Notes: generated from the sequence alone by a model not told the origin. A DNA stretch of 44,042 nt from DASQHM01 sp035632095 (GCA_035632095.1 DASQHM010000076.1:1-44042); one strand, 5' to 3'. Counted from the first letter of the stretch, positions 22,830-31,780 are shown. Program-made: numbers and translations.

Positions 22830-23657
22830 TCAGCCGCCCGCGCGAGCCTGCCGGCGCGCGTACCAGATCAAGCCGATGCCGAACGCCACCATCGGCACGG
22901 ACAGGATTTGCCCCATAGTGGCCGAGCCGTTGATCAGATAGCCGAGGAACACGTCGGGCTCGCGGAATACTTCCCCGATGATGCGGGCCGTGCCGTATCC
23001 GATCAGGAAACAGCCCGAAATAACCCCGGGCGTGCGGCTTGCGCGAACGTACCGCCGGATCAGCCAGAGCGTCGCGAACAAAATGACGCCTTCGAGCCCT
23101 GCCTCATAGAGTTGGCTCGGGTGGCGCGGCACGCGCAATTCGTCCATTGGGAAGATCATGGCCCAGGGCACGTCGCTCGGCCGGCCCCAAAGCTCGCCGT
23201 TGATGAAATTGGCGATGCGGCCGAAAAGCAAACCAAGCGGCGCAATTTGCGCCACCAGATCGGTCAGATCGAACAGGGCCAGGCGGCGCACCCGCGCGAA
23301 CAGGATCAAGGCGGTTATGACGCCGAGCAACCCGCCGTGGAACGACATGCCGCCTTGCCAGACGTAGAAGATCTCGAGCGGATGCGCGGCATATTTGAGC
23401 GGCTGATAGAACAGCACGTAGCCGAGCCGGCCGCCGAGAACGACGCCGAGCGTCGCCCACAGCAGGAAGTCGTCCGCGTCGCGCTCGGCGATCCGGGCGT
23501 CCTTCCGCTTCGCCATGTAGAGCAGGTAGCGCCATCCCAGCAGCAGGCCCGCCACATAGGCGAGCGCGTACCAACGAACCGCAAACGGGCCGATGCGAAA
23601 TATCTCGGCGCCAATGTCCGGATACGGGATCAGCAGGGACGGGGTCGATAAGACCAT
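22830..23657 (-). CDS. lgt: Prolipoprotein diacylglyceryl transferase
   Basis: Lgt moves a diacylglyceryl group from phosphatidylglycerol onto the lipobox cysteine of prolipoproteins at the inner membrane. The 275-residue protein has seven hydrophobic segments and the Lgt signature GRIANFINGELWGRPSD near residues 147-163, preceded by the HGGLLGVITA segment with the conserved histidine. Length is typical. It begins the minus-strand run and faces the ubiK-like gene across a 119 bp divergent region. One likely client is the lipoprotein encoded four genes downstream at 20011-20898, and the phospholipid donor depends on the pgsA product at 39331-39990. Confidence 0.97.
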   Translation of the reverse strand: MVLSTPSLLIPYPDIGAEIFRIGPFAVRWYALAYVAGLLLGWRYLLYMAKRKDARIAERDADDFLLWATLGVVLGGRLGYVLFYQPLKYAAHPLEIFYVWQGGMSFHGGLLGVITALILFARVRRLALFDLTDLVAQIAPLGLLFGRIANFINGELWGRPSDVPWAMIFPMDELRVPRHPSQLYEAGLEGVILFATLWLIRRYVRASRTPGVISGCFLIGYGTARIIGEVFREPDVFLGYLINGSATMGQILSVPMVAFGIGLIWYARRQARAGG

Positions 23658-23776
23658 GACGCGCCGTTATAGAGGCCGCGGACGATGCAGGGCAAGCCGC
23701 GTCGCGCTTGTCCGAAGCCGCGGCGCTCCCCATATTGGCGGGATCGCAGCAATTGCGCCCGATGCCGGGGTGAGCC

Positions 23777-24052
23777 ATGCAAACCGACAATCGCATTCTC
23801 GACGACCTGGCCCGGCTCGCCTCGGGCGCGGTCGGCACCATCCAAGGATTGCGGGCGGAAATCGACGCCATGGTGCGCCAGCAGTTGGAACGGATCTTGG
23901 CGCGCATGGAGCTCGTGTCGCGCGATGAGTTCGACGCCGTCAAGGCCATGGCCGCCGCGGCGCGCGCGGAAAACGAGCGCCTGGCGACGCGCTTGGCCGA
24001 GCTCGAAGGCCGCCTCGACGCACTCGATCCGGCCCGAAGCGACCGCCGCTGA
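23777..24052 (+). CDS. UbiK/YqiC family accessory factor
   Basis: This 91-residue protein matches the UbiK (YqiC, BMFP) family: ILDDLARLASGAVGTIQGLR at about residues 8-27, an amphipathic region with DAMVRQQLERILARMELV, then RDEFDAVKAMAAAARAENER leading into a C-terminal coiled coil (about 55-84). In E. coli UbiK helps the ubiquinone-synthesis complex in late steps; family members can also fuse membranes and oligomerise. The final codon region coincides with a 10-bp tandem repeat (GACCGCCGCT twice, 24041-24060) that spans the stop. It is divergent from lgt, and no partner ubi genes lie in this window. Confidence 0.88.
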   Translation: MQTDNRILDDLARLASGAVGTIQGLRAEIDAMVRQQLERILARMELVSRDEFDAVKAMAAAARAENERLATRLAELEGRLDALDPARSDRR

Positions 24053-24060
24053 CCGCCGCT
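24041..24060. repeat. 10-bp tandem duplication across the ubiK-like stop codon
   Basis: GACCGCCGCT occurs twice in a row. The stop codon TGA of the UbiK-like gene lies across the junction (24050-24052), so the second copy is untranslated. It looks like a recent slippage event and has no clear function. Confidence 0.7.
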
Positions 24061-24259
24061 GGCGAAATTCTCGCCTCCGGCCAAATTCCAGGCTTGCGCC
24101 CGGACTCCGCGTTCCATAGTCTACCCGTATGGTGCTTCGGGGGTTTTGCCACCTATATCTATGGTCGCCCAGGGTTTTGGGGCCCGGCCATGCGGTCCCC
24201 GGCGCCGCCTCAGAGGCCGCAGCCGATGGTGCGGGCCGCTGTCCGGGGAGGGTCCAGGC

Positions 24260-24763
24260 ATGACGCTTCAATCCCAACAACCGGACGCGGAACGGGTCAA
24301 TCCGCTCGATCTGATCGAGCAAATCGTCACCGAACACGAATGGCCCTTCGACCGCCAGGGCGACGACGAATTGACCGTCGGCATCGGCGGCAAATGGTGC
24401 GACTACCAGCTCTGGTTCTCCTGGCGCGAGGAAGTCGGCGCATTGCATTTCTCTTGCGCCTTCGACATGAAAATACCCGAGCCGCGCCGGCGCGAGCTGC
24501 ATACGCTGCTGGTGCTGCTGAACGAGAAACTCTGGATCGGGCATTTCGATCTGTGGCAGGACGAGGGTCTGCTGGTGTTCCGGCACGCGCTCCTGTTGCG
24601 CGGCGGACACGGCCCGACGTCGGAGCAGATCGAGGATCTGGTGGAAATCGGGCTGACCGAGTGCGAACGGTTCTATCCGGCTTTCCAGTTCGCCATCTGG
24701 GGCGGCAAAAATCCGAAAGAGGCGATCGAAGCCGCCATGCTCGAGACCGTCGGCGAAGCCTGA
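24260..24763 (+). CDS. YbjN domain-containing protein
   Basis: The 167-residue protein has the YbjN fold pattern: NPLDLIEQIVTEHEWPFDRQ near the N-terminus, GIGGKWCDYQLWFSWREEV, LHFSCAFDMKIPEPRRREL, then LLNEKLWIGHFDLW and VFRHALLLRGG, ending with YPAFQFAIWGGKNPKEAIEA. YbjN proteins resemble type III secretion chaperones in fold and affect stress responses in E. coli, but the biochemical role is unknown. ATG at 24260 was chosen because GGGGAGGG at 24245-24252 gives a strong ribosome binding site; the upstream in-frame extension to 24146 is low in conserved features. proC starts 10 bp later, so the two are likely co-transcribed. Confidence 0.9.
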   Translation: MTLQSQQPDAERVNPLDLIEQIVTEHEWPFDRQGDDELTVGIGGKWCDYQLWFSWREEVGALHFSCAFDMKIPEPRRRELHTLLVLLNEKLWIGHFDLWQDEGLLVFRHALLLRGGHGPTSEQIEDLVEIGLTECERFYPAFQFAIWGGKNPKEAIEAAMLETVGEA

Positions 24764-24773
24764 CGGGGCCCGC

Positions 24774-25589
24774 GTGATGGCGGGCGCAATCCTTCTGGTC
24801 GGTTGCGGGAAGATGGGCAGCGCGCTGCTGCAAGGCTGGCTCGCGCGCGGGGTCAAGGCATCCGAGGTCCGCGTGATCGAGCCGTCTGCGGCAGCGGCGG
24901 CGGAAGCAGCGAAGCTCGGCGTCGCTACCATGGCCGACGCGGCGGGCCTGGAGGCCGGTTTCAGGCCCGAAGTGATGGTGCTCGCGGTCAAGCCGCAGAC
25001 CATGGACCAGGCCACGCAACCGCTGGCGGGTCTGGCGAAGCCCGGCACGGTGGTGCTGTCCATTGCCGCGGGCAAGACCATCGCGGGTTTCGAGGCGCGC
25101 TTCGGCGCCGGCGCCGCCATCGTCCGCGCCATGCCGAACACCCCGGCGGCCGTCGGCCGCGGCATAACGGTCGCCTGCGCCAACAGCCGCACCGGCGCTG
25201 CGCAGCGCTCGCGCTGCCAGGATCTGCTGAGCGCGGTCGGCGAGGTGGCCTGGGTCGACGACGAAGCGCAGATGGACGCGGTGACGGCGGTGTCCGGCTC
25301 CGGCCCGGCCTACGTCTTCCTGCTGATCGAGTGTCTCGCCGAAGCGGCGGTGGCCGCGGGTCTCGCGCCGGACCTTGCCATGCGGCTGGCGCGCGCCACG
25401 GTCTGCGGGTCCGGCGAACTTGCCTACCGGGCAAGCGAATCGGCCGCTCAATTGCGCCAGAACGTCACCAGCCCCGGCGGCACCACCAAGGCCGCCTTGG
25501 ACGTCCTGATGGCGCCCGACGGCCTGGCGCCGCTCATGACAAGAGCCGTAGCAGCAGCCGCGCGGCGCTCCAAGGAGCTGGCGGGCTAG
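24774..25589 (+). CDS. proC: Pyrroline-5-carboxylate reductase
   Basis: ProC reduces pyrroline-5-carboxylate to proline with NAD(P)H. The 271-residue product has the nucleotide-binding LLVGCGKMGSALLQGW near residues 7-22, VMVLAVKPQTMDQA, IVRAMPNTPAAVGRGITVA, and the C-terminal signature with DAVTAVSGSGPAYVFLLIE and LRQNVTSPGGTTKAALDVL. The start is GTG at 24774 or the ATG directly after at 24777; both give the same protein apart from one residue. The YbjN-like gene ends 10 bp before it. Two adjacent arginines and cysteine in AQRSRCQDLLSAVGEV sit where other ProCs have a variable loop. Length is standard. Confidence 0.95.
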   Translation: MMAGAILLVGCGKMGSALLQGWLARGVKASEVRVIEPSAAAAAEAAKLGVATMADAAGLEAGFRPEVMVLAVKPQTMDQATQPLAGLAKPGTVVLSIAAGKTIAGFEARFGAGAAIVRAMPNTPAAVGRGITVACANSRTGAAQRSRCQDLLSAVGEVAWVDDEAQMDAVTAVSGSGPAYVFLLIECLAEAAVAAGLAPDLAMRLARATVCGSGELAYRASESAAQLRQNVTSPGGTTKAALDVLMAPDGLAPLMTRAVAAAARRSKELAG

Positions 25590-25658
25590 AAGTCCCGCCC
25601 GACCGCGCCTATCTTCAAGGCGTCATTGCCGTCCCCAGGTTGAAGCGCGAGGTCGCTC

Positions 25659-26294
25659 ATGGCACGAAAGCCGGCTCGGAAGGCGAAATCGAAGCCGCGC
25701 CGCGGCGCGGCGCAATCGAAACGAGCCAAGGATCCGATCGACGCGGCCTTGCAGCTCGCGGCGGTGCAGGGCTGGCGCCACACCTCGCTCGCCGACATCG
25801 CCGAAGCATCGCATCTCACGATCGCCGAATTGCATCGCCGCTACAAGTCGAAGGCGGAGATCGTCGCCGCCTTCATGCGGCGGATCGACGGACAGATGGC
25901 AAAAGGCGGCGCGAAAGCATCGGCGGGCGAAAGCGCGCGCGACCGCCTGTTCGAGACGGTGATGCGGCGCTTCGACCTGTTGCAGCCGCACCGCAAGGGC
26001 GTTACGGCGATCGTCCGCGACAGCGTCTACGATCCCGTGGCGCTTGTTTGCGGGTTAGGGCCTTCCGCTCGCCGCACGCTCGACGCAATACTGACCGCGG
26101 CCGAGCTCGACGCCGGCGGATTGATCGGCGCCGCGCGCCGTGTCGGCCTCGGCTTGATCTACGCGGATGTGGCGCGCGTTTGGCTGACCGACGACGCGAC
26201 CGACATGTCCAAGACCATGGCGGCGCTCGATCTCCGGCTCAAGCGGGCGGAAAGCTTGCTTAGGATGCTCGGCCGCGACGCTGCGCCGGCGTGA
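25659..26294 (+). CDS. TetR family transcriptional regulator
   Basis: The 211-residue protein begins with a lysine- and arginine-rich tail (MARKPARKAKSKPRRGAAQS) and has a TetR helix-turn-helix at about residues 42-70: TSLADIAEASHLTIAELHRR then YKSKAEIVAAFM. The C-terminal ligand-binding part includes GLIGAARRVGLGLIYADVAR and a final helix region similar to the COQ9/TetR-like group. The phasin gene begins 165 bp downstream and has its own promoter, so a role in polyester granule control is possible but is inferred only from position. The basic N-terminal tail is longer than in most TetR proteins and may add DNA contacts. Confidence 0.9.
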   Translation: MARKPARKAKSKPRRGAAQSKRAKDPIDAALQLAAVQGWRHTSLADIAEASHLTIAELHRRYKSKAEIVAAFMRRIDGQMAKGGAKASAGESARDRLFETVMRRFDLLQPHRKGVTAIVRDSVYDPVALVCGLGPSARRTLDAILTAAELDAGGLIGAARRVGLGLIYADVARVWLTDDATDMSKTMAALDLRLKRAESLLRMLGRDAAPA

Positions 26295-26339
26295 GCGGCA
26301 CTTGCCGTTGGCGTAAATCCCGGGTCTGATCTCTCGTCG

Positions 26340-26368
26340 TTGTGTTGTCGGAGCCGCAAATCTATAGT
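26340..26368 (+). promoter_or_regulatory. Candidate sigma-70 promoter of the phasin gene
   Basis: TTGTGT (26340-26345) and TATAGT (26363-26368) are separated by exactly 17 bp, a good housekeeping arrangement. The start site would fall near 26375, giving a leader of about 85 bases before the phasin ATG at 26460. Confidence 0.55.
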
Positions 26369-26459
26369 GCATTGCGCTCATTACCCGGATCGCTCGCTTG
26401 CGACCGTATCGTTCATGGGCCGTGCCCATCACCCCGCCGGGCGGAACCAGGAGGCAGCC

Positions 26460-26909
26460 ATGCCGAAGCCGGAATTCCCTTTCATGAACTTCGATTACGC
26501 CGGGATGATGAACGGCGAGCTCGGCCGGCTGGCCAAGGACTTCAAAATGCCGACGGTCAACTTCGATCAGGCGATGGCCATCCAGCGCAAGAACATGGAG
26601 GCTTTGGTCGCGGCCAACCAACTCGCCGCCGAGGGCTTCCAGACCGTGGCACGCCGGCAGGCCGAAATCCTGCGGGAGAGCGTGGAAGATTTCACCTCCG
26701 GCCTGAAGGAGCTGATGCAGTCGGGTTCGCCCGAAGCCAATGCGGCGAAACAGGCCGAAGTCGCAAAGCGCGCGTTCGAGCGCGCCATGTCCAACTTCCG
26801 CGAACTGGCGGAACTGGCGACCAAGTCGAACAGCGAGGCGATGGATCTGCTGGGCAAGCGCATGATGCAATCCATCGACGAGATGAAGGACATGGCGCCG
26901 AAGAAATAG
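26460..26909 (+). CDS. Phasin family protein
   Basis: Phasins coat polyhydroxyalkanoate granules and regulate their size. This 149-residue protein is helical throughout, starts with a Phe- and Met-rich segment (FPFMNFDYAGMMNGELG), and has the phasin core ALVAANQLAAEGFQTVARRQ and ILRESVEDFTSGLKELMQSG followed by KQAEVAKRAFERAMSNFREL. ATG at 26460 is preceded by AGGAGG at 26449-26454. It has its own predicted promoter. Some phasin-domain proteins occur in strains without polyester, so the presence of granules is inferred. The CsaA-like gene begins 11 bp after the stop. Confidence 0.93.
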   Translation: MPKPEFPFMNFDYAGMMNGELGRLAKDFKMPTVNFDQAMAIQRKNMEALVAANQLAAEGFQTVARRQAEILRESVEDFTSGLKELMQSGSPEANAAKQAEVAKRAFERAMSNFRELAELATKSNSEAMDLLGKRMMQSIDEMKDMAPKK

Positions 26910-26920
26910 TCCTCCGGCCC

Positions 26921-27253
26921 ATGATCAGCATCGAGGATTTCGCCAAGGTCGATATCCGGGTGGGAACGGTGCTGGCGGCCGAGCCGTTTCCCGAAGCGCG
27001 CAAGTCCGCGCTCAAGCTTCGGGTGGATTTCGGATCCGAGATCGGCGTCAAGCAAAGCTCGGCGCAAGTGACCGAGAATTACGCCGCTGCGGCCCTAATT
27101 GGGCGGCAGGTGGCCGCGGTGGTGAATTTCCCGCCGCGCCAGATCGGCAAATTCATGTCCGAGGTGCTTTGCCTGGGCTTTCCCGACGCGGCCGGACGTG
27201 TGGTATTGATCGCACCGGATCGGCAGGTGCCGAACGGCGGCCGGCTCTATTGA
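26921..27253 (+). CDS. tRNA-binding domain protein, CsaA family
   Basis: The 110-residue protein is a single OB-fold tRNA-binding domain of the CsaA/EMAP II type: FAKVDIRVGTVLAAEPFPEA near residues 7-26, LKLRVDFGSEIGVKQSSAQV, VAAVVNFPPRQIGKFMSEVL, and the closing region with DRQVPNGGRLY. CsaA binds tRNA and has been described as a secretion-related chaperone in Bacillus. The ATG at 26921 lies 11 bp after the phasin stop, so it is likely translated from the same transcript. Length equals that of other stand-alone CsaA proteins. Confidence 0.93.
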   Translation: MISIEDFAKVDIRVGTVLAAEPFPEARKSALKLRVDFGSEIGVKQSSAQVTENYAAAALIGRQVAAVVNFPPRQIGKFMSEVLCLGFPDAAGRVVLIAPDRQVPNGGRLY

Positions 27254-27306
27254 CGGCCGGCAACGGCAGCGAGGCAGGCGTGAGCGAAGTTTCGGCGGAG
27301 GCGGAC

Positions 27307-27933
27307 ATGCTCGACGTGGCGGCGCTGGCGCGCACGCCGCTGCAGCGCGATCCGTTTCCCTATGTGATAGTTCCGGCGTTCGTGCGCGCAAGCGCCTTGG
27401 AGGCCATTCACGCCGCATATCCGAAGATCGAGCGGGCGGGCAGCTTTCCCGTCGAGGAGCTGACCTTCGGCCCGGCCTTCCAAAGCTTGCTGCGGGCCGT
27501 GGAAGGCCCGGCGTTTCGCCGCGCCATTGAACAGAAATTCGGCATCGATCTGTCCGGCCGGCCCACCATGGTCACGGTGCGCGGCCAGGCGCGGCTCGGC
27601 GACGGCAAGATCCACAGCGACAGCAAGACCAAACTCATCACCGTTCTGATCTATATGAACGGGCAATGGGAGGCGAAGGGCGGCAGGCTGCGTCTGCTGC
27701 GCTCGCCCGACGACCTGAATGACGTTGCGGCCGAGGTGCCGCCGGATGCCGGCACCTTGCTTGCGTTCAAGGTCACCGGCAATTCCTGGCACGGCCACGA
27801 GCCGTTCCAGGGACAGCGGCGCGCAATCCAATTGAATTGGGTGACGGACGAAAGCGTGGTCCGCCGCGAACACTCGCGCCATCGCCTCTCTGCCAAGCTG
27901 AAGCGCCTCAATCCGTTCGCGCGCTACGCCTGA
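27307..27933 (+). CDS. 2-oxoglutarate and Fe(II)-dependent oxygenase family protein
   Basis: The 208-residue product looks like a 2OG-Fe(II) oxygenase with a double-stranded beta helix. The iron site is probably H and D of KIHSDSKTKLITVLIYMNG, with the distal histidine in TGNSWHGHEPFQGQRRAIQ, where the nearby arginine would bind 2-oxoglutarate. The N-terminal YVIVPAFVRASALEAIHAAY is typical of prolyl-hydroxylase-like members. ATG at 27307 was preferred because GGAGG lies at 27297-27301; a GTG at 27280 would add nine residues. The protein ends with a basic tail (KLKRLNPFARYA). Substrate is unknown. It follows the CsaA-like gene by about 50 bp and converges with the M48 protease gene. Confidence 0.85.
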   Translation: MLDVAALARTPLQRDPFPYVIVPAFVRASALEAIHAAYPKIERAGSFPVEELTFGPAFQSLLRAVEGPAFRRAIEQKFGIDLSGRPTMVTVRGQARLGDGKIHSDSKTKLITVLIYMNGQWEAKGGRLRLLRSPDDLNDVAAEVPPDAGTLLAFKVTGNSWHGHEPFQGQRRAIQLNWVTDESVVRREHSRHRLSAKLKRLNPFARYA

Positions 27934-27946
27934 GCCGGCTCGCGGC

Positions 27947-29038
27947 TCAATCGCAAATCTCCTTCAGCGCGCGCCAGTCGGCGAGACTCAGCGCTTCCTC
28001 GCCGCCATGCGAGGCTTTGCGGATCAATTCGGCGCGCAGCGGTGTCGGCGGATGGTTTGCGAGCAGAGAGAGCGCGCTCGGCATGGCTTCTTCCTTCTTG
28101 GCCAACCGGTCGAACAGATCGGCCCAGGCCGTGCCGTCGATGCCGGCTTGCTGCAATAGCTCCAGCCCGCGGCGGTCGGCGTCCGCCTCGGCCGCGCGCG
28201 TGTACGTGGCGCCGATCACGGCCGCACCCATTCCGGCGAACGTCGTGGCGCCGATCACGTCGCCGAAGATCAGGCCGATGACGAAACCCGTGGTGCTCTG
28301 CTTGATCACAAGCTCGGTCGGATGGCGGAACTTGACATGCGCGATCTCGTGGGCGAGAACGCCGGCGAGCTCGTTCGGCGTTTGCGCGAAATCCACAAGC
28401 CCGCGGAGCACGACGATCTGCCCGCCGGGCAGGGCGAAGGCATTGACCATGGACGAATCGACGACCCGGACGTGCAGCGGAAAGCGCAACGAGGCATGCC
28501 GCGCCAGCCGGCCGACCAGCGACTGCAGACTGCGCGATCCGGCGGCGGCGTCGCAAATCGCCTTGGGCCTTTTCCCCGGCGCGATCACACGAAGCTGCCG
28601 GATGACGCCCTCCGAAATCCAATTGCCCATGCGCTGCTCCAGCTTCGGCGGCAGCATGGCGCTGGCGACTTCGGCGAAATGCGGCAGCACGAACGCGAAC
28701 AGGATCGCCAACGCGGCGACGGCGGTGCCGAGCCAGATGCCGAGCGTGCGCCACGGCGTCGGCTCGTACGGCGTCGCGGCGAGGTTCGGCGCCGCCAGTC
28801 GAAGCGATGCGTAGAACGCCGCGTCGTGAAACGTCAGCCGCTCTTCGCCTTCGCGGCGGCAAATCCGCACGATGCCGTCCTTGAGGGGCCGTTCGACCAG
28901 CCGGATTTCCGCGAGCGGCCACATGGCGATGGTTTCGTTGCCGTCGTGGACCAGCAGGCTCGCGTCATTGAGCGCGATCCTGACGTCCCGGCTCTTCGCC
29001 GTCCGGCCGTCGCTGTATCGGGCGGCGGCTTCGCTCAT
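27947..29038 (-). CDS. M48 family metallopeptidase, membrane anchored
   Basis: The 363-residue protein has a zinc peptidase HExxH motif in GVLAHEIAHVKFRHPTEL, with a further metal-binding glutamate likely in the later segment EAAEADADRRGLELLQQAG. The N-terminal ~95 residues form a cytosolic beta-rich domain (SLLVHDGNETIAMWPLAEIR), then a membrane segment lies at about 97-118 (LGIWLGTAVAALAILFAFVL). A second hydrophobic stretch is near FVIGLIFGDVIGATTFAGMG. This arrangement fits BepA- or Oma1-like peptidases in which the N-terminal domain varies. The substrate is probably a misfolded envelope protein. It lies 22 bp after the DUF898 gene on the same strand, so the two form a unit often seen together. 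Confidence 0.92.
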   Translation of the reverse strand: MSEAAARYSDGRTAKSRDVRIALNDASLLVHDGNETIAMWPLAEIRLVERPLKDGIVRICRREGEERLTFHDAAFYASLRLAAPNLAATPYEPTPWRTLGIWLGTAVAALAILFAFVLPHFAEVASAMLPPKLEQRMGNWISEGVIRQLRVIAPGKRPKAICDAAAGSRSLQSLVGRLARHASLRFPLHVRVVDSSMVNAFALPGGQIVVLRGLVDFAQTPNELAGVLAHEIAHVKFRHPTELVIKQSTTGFVIGLIFGDVIGATTFAGMGAAVIGATYTRAAEADADRRGLELLQQAGIDGTAWADLFDRLAKKEEAMPSALSLLANHPPTPLRAELIRKASHGGEEALSLADWRALKEICD

Positions 29039-29060
29039 GAGCGAGACCGCGGGCGCATGG

Positions 29061-30326
29061 TCAGAACCCGAAGTCGAAGCTGTCGGCGAGACCTTCGCCG
29101 AATTTCGGCGAAGGCGCGCTCGATTGCACGATTTGGTCCGCCGCGCCCAGATTGCGGAACGTGAAGCGGCGGCAGAGATGCTTCAGGATCGGCACGCGAA
29201 GCGTGAGGTAGCTCAAGATGCCGAACAGCGGATAGACGATCAGGAAGAACACCAGCACCCCGACGATGATTGCGGCAACCGGAGCTGCGGGCGGCGTCGG
29301 CGGAGCTCCGGCGCCGCCGGCGCCCGTGGCCACGGCAAATATGCCGGCGACGATGGCGATGAGGATACCAAATGCGATGAGCACGAAAAACGCGCCGAAA
29401 ATATTCGCGACGATGATGAGATTGACCACGCCGCCGCTCGCCGTGGACTTGAAGCCGATCTCGCCGAGGCGCGAGCAGTCGACGAAATAGCGAAACTCAG
29501 CCAGCCGGTACCAGACGTATCCGAAGATCCCGAATGCGAAGGGCAGATAGATCCAAAGAAACGCCAAGGCTGCCTTGGCGGCCTCCGGGTGCTTGCGCAT
29601 TGCGTCGGGGTCGCCCGAGAGCTTTTGCATCAGCAAGAAGTTATCGAGGTTCAGCCACACGATCAGGGCAGTGGCTAGCACGATCGGAAGGTAGAGCACC
29701 AGCCATTTCGGCAGCAGCTTCAGGCCCGAAGCCTCGAAAGCGAAATAGCGGTCGCCGAAACGGGTGTGCACCATCTTGTAGCGCTCGAGCGCGACGCGGG
29801 CCCAGGGCGTGGATATGCCGAGCGTCACGATGCCGAGCAGCGAGTAGAGGAGGAAGATGCCGAGGTAGCGCCAGGTGGAGCCGTCCTGGCCGCAGCGGAT
29901 GCCGCGCCAGCGCGTGCGCGAGAGCCGGTACCGGCGGGCCCGAAACATCGCGACCTGCACCAGGACGATAAGAACGATCAAGTATACCACCTGCAACACC
30001 GCCGCGCTGATCGGGTCGGTCTGGGCCAGAAACTTGATGGCGCTGTTCAGGACGGCGAACACGATCAGGACCGCCAGCACGATCAGGAATCCGATGAAGA
30101 GCTCGATGCCGCGGCCGGTATATTCCAACGGCTCGTCGGCGATGCGGATGCTGCTCCAGAAATAGCGGCGCACCGCGGTCTTGGCCCAGAAGCGATAGAT
30201 GCCGAGCGTGACGAGCGTCAGCGCGTAGTTCTTCAGCAGCAATAGGGCGAGCGAGCGCGCCGGCTGGTAGGCGACATGCTCCACTTGCGGTGCTGCCGCG
30301 GCAGCCCCTTCGACCTTGGCATCCAT
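29061..30326 (-). CDS. DUF898 (YjgN-like) membrane protein
   Basis: This 421-residue protein has many membrane segments and two copies of the DUF898 signature pattern, a membrane helix followed by YRFWAKTAVRRYFWSSIRIA in the first and STPWARVALERYKMVHTRFG in the second. A long Ala-, Gly- and Pro-rich hydrophobic region occurs near residues 325-355. Function is unknown. ATG at 30326 was chosen because GGGGGA lies just upstream; the frame continues further up without family features. The M48 peptidase gene follows by 22 bp. DUF898 and M48 peptidase genes are often neighbours, which suggests that they act together in the membrane. Confidence 0.92.
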   Translation of the reverse strand: MDAKVEGAAAAAPQVEHVAYQPARSLALLLLKNYALTLVTLGIYRFWAKTAVRRYFWSSIRIADEPLEYTGRGIELFIGFLIVLAVLIVFAVLNSAIKFLAQTDPISAAVLQVVYLIVLIVLVQVAMFRARRYRLSRTRWRGIRCGQDGSTWRYLGIFLLYSLLGIVTLGISTPWARVALERYKMVHTRFGDRYFAFEASGLKLLPKWLVLYLPIVLATALIVWLNLDNFLLMQKLSGDPDAMRKHPEAAKAALAFLWIYLPFAFGIFGYVWYRLAEFRYFVDCSRLGEIGFKSTASGGVVNLIIVANIFGAFFVLIAFGILIAIVAGIFAVATGAGGAGAPPTPPAAPVAAIIVGVLVFFLIVYPLFGILSYLTLRVPILKHLCRRFTFRNLGAADQIVQSSAPSPKFGEGLADSFDFGF

Positions 30327-30433
30327 GGAAATCCCCCATAACGGCGTCGCCGCAGGTCTCGGCCTGCGTACGAGCAGTGGCATCCTGTCCGCAAAGTATG
30401 TCCGAAAAGTTACCGCTGCGGGAGTGCCGTCGA

Positions 30434-31780
30434 TCAGAACGCGTGGCGGCCGCCCAGTTCCTTGATCAAACGCGCGCGATAGGCGTGGTAGTCCACCTCG
30501 ACCGCATGGCGCACACTTTTAGTCCAGGCGTAGTCCGGATGCGCCATTTCGCGGTCGATCGCCGCGTCGATATTGCTTGGGCGGCCCCACTGACCGGCGA
30601 TGTGCTTGGCGACCAGCCGGCCCTGGTAGTCGGCGAGCGGCCAGATGCAGCCGAGCGGCTGGAACAGGCCGATGAAGTAAAGATTCTCGTGCCGCGGGTG
30701 GAAAATCTTCAAGTAGAGCCGCACCTCGTTGCCGCTGTAGTCGGCGATGGCGCGGTCCAAGAACGGAAACGTCGTGACAAATCCGGTCGCCGCGATGATG
30801 GCGTCGAATTCCTCGGCCGTTCCGTCGGCGAAGTGCACAGTATGACCGTCGAAGCGCTTGATATCCGGCTTCGGATGAATCTCGCCGTGGCGGATGAAAT
30901 AGAGCAGCTCTGAATTCAACGTCGGATGCGCTTCCAGCGGACCGTGCTCCGGCTCCTGCAAGCCGTAGAGCCTGTTCGAGCCCTGGGTGAGCTTCAGGGT
31001 CATCCGCATCATCGTCTGGCGGATCGGCTTCGGAAACTTCAGCATCAATTTTTGGTGAAGTACGTCCGTCGGCAGGCCCATCATGAACTTCGGCACGAAC
31101 CAATAGCCGCGTCGCATGCTGATGCACGTGCGGCCGGCCACGCGGCTGGTTTCGACGGCGATATCGCAGGCGGAATTGCCGCCGCCGATCACCAGGACGC
31201 GCTTGCCTGCGAATTGTTTGGCCGATTTGAAATCATGGCTGTGCAGCATCTCTCCGGCGAAGGCGCCCGGATAGGACGGCATGCGCGGGTTCCAGTGATG
31301 TCCGTTGGCGATCAGCAGCCGGTCGAAGGTCTGCGTCTCGCCGCCGTCGAGCACGACACGCCAGGTACCGCCGGCGGGTTCGACCCGCTTCACTTCCGTG
31401 CCGAAACGGATCAGCGGCTCGACGCCGAAGTGGCGCGCATAGTCTTGAAAATAACGGCGCAGATGCTCGTGGCCCGGATAGTCCGGATAGTCCGCGGGCA
31501 TGGGGAAGTCTTCGTATTGCGACAGCGACTTCGACGAAATGATGTGCGTGGTCTCAAAGACGCTGGAATGGCTCGGCTTCGGATTGAAGATCCAGTTGCC
31601 GCCGACTTCGCGATTGCGCTCGAACAGCACAATGTCCTTGAAGCCCGCGGCACGCAGGCTTTTCGCCGCCGCGATTCCCGATGGTCCGGCTCCGATGATT
31701 CCGATGCGAGGTTGCGCGCGGCCGGCGCGCGGCGCCGGTTCCGTTTCGCGTTCATGGCGTTCGGCGTGTGCGACACTCAT
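30434..31780 (-). CDS. Flavin-containing monooxygenase family protein
   Basis: The 448-residue product has the FAD-binding loop IGIIGAGPSGIAAAKSLRAA near residues 26-45, the monooxygenase fingerprint FAGEMLHSHDFK near 170-181, and the NADPH-binding loop VLVIGGGNSACDIAVET. Together these mark the class B flavoprotein monooxygenases (FMO group), which insert oxygen into soft nucleophiles such as amines and thioethers, or act as Baeyer-Villiger enzymes. The first 20 residues are polar and probably disordered. Substrate cannot be told. It is a single gene, separated from the DUF898 gene by 107 bp and from the histidine kinase gene by 68 bp, all on the minus strand. Confidence 0.93.
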   Translation of the reverse strand: MSVAHAERHERETEPAPRAGRAQPRIGIIGAGPSGIAAAKSLRAAGFKDIVLFERNREVGGNWIFNPKPSHSSVFETTHIISSKSLSQYEDFPMPADYPDYPGHEHLRRYFQDYARHFGVEPLIRFGTEVKRVEPAGGTWRVVLDGGETQTFDRLLIANGHHWNPRMPSYPGAFAGEMLHSHDFKSAKQFAGKRVLVIGGGNSACDIAVETSRVAGRTCISMRRGYWFVPKFMMGLPTDVLHQKLMLKFPKPIRQTMMRMTLKLTQGSNRLYGLQEPEHGPLEAHPTLNSELLYFIRHGEIHPKPDIKRFDGHTVHFADGTAEEFDAIIAATGFVTTFPFLDRAIADYSGNEVRLYLKIFHPRHENLYFIGLFQPLGCIWPLADYQGRLVAKHIAGQWGRPSNIDAAIDREMAHPDYAWTKSVRHAVEVDYHAYRARLIKELGGRHAF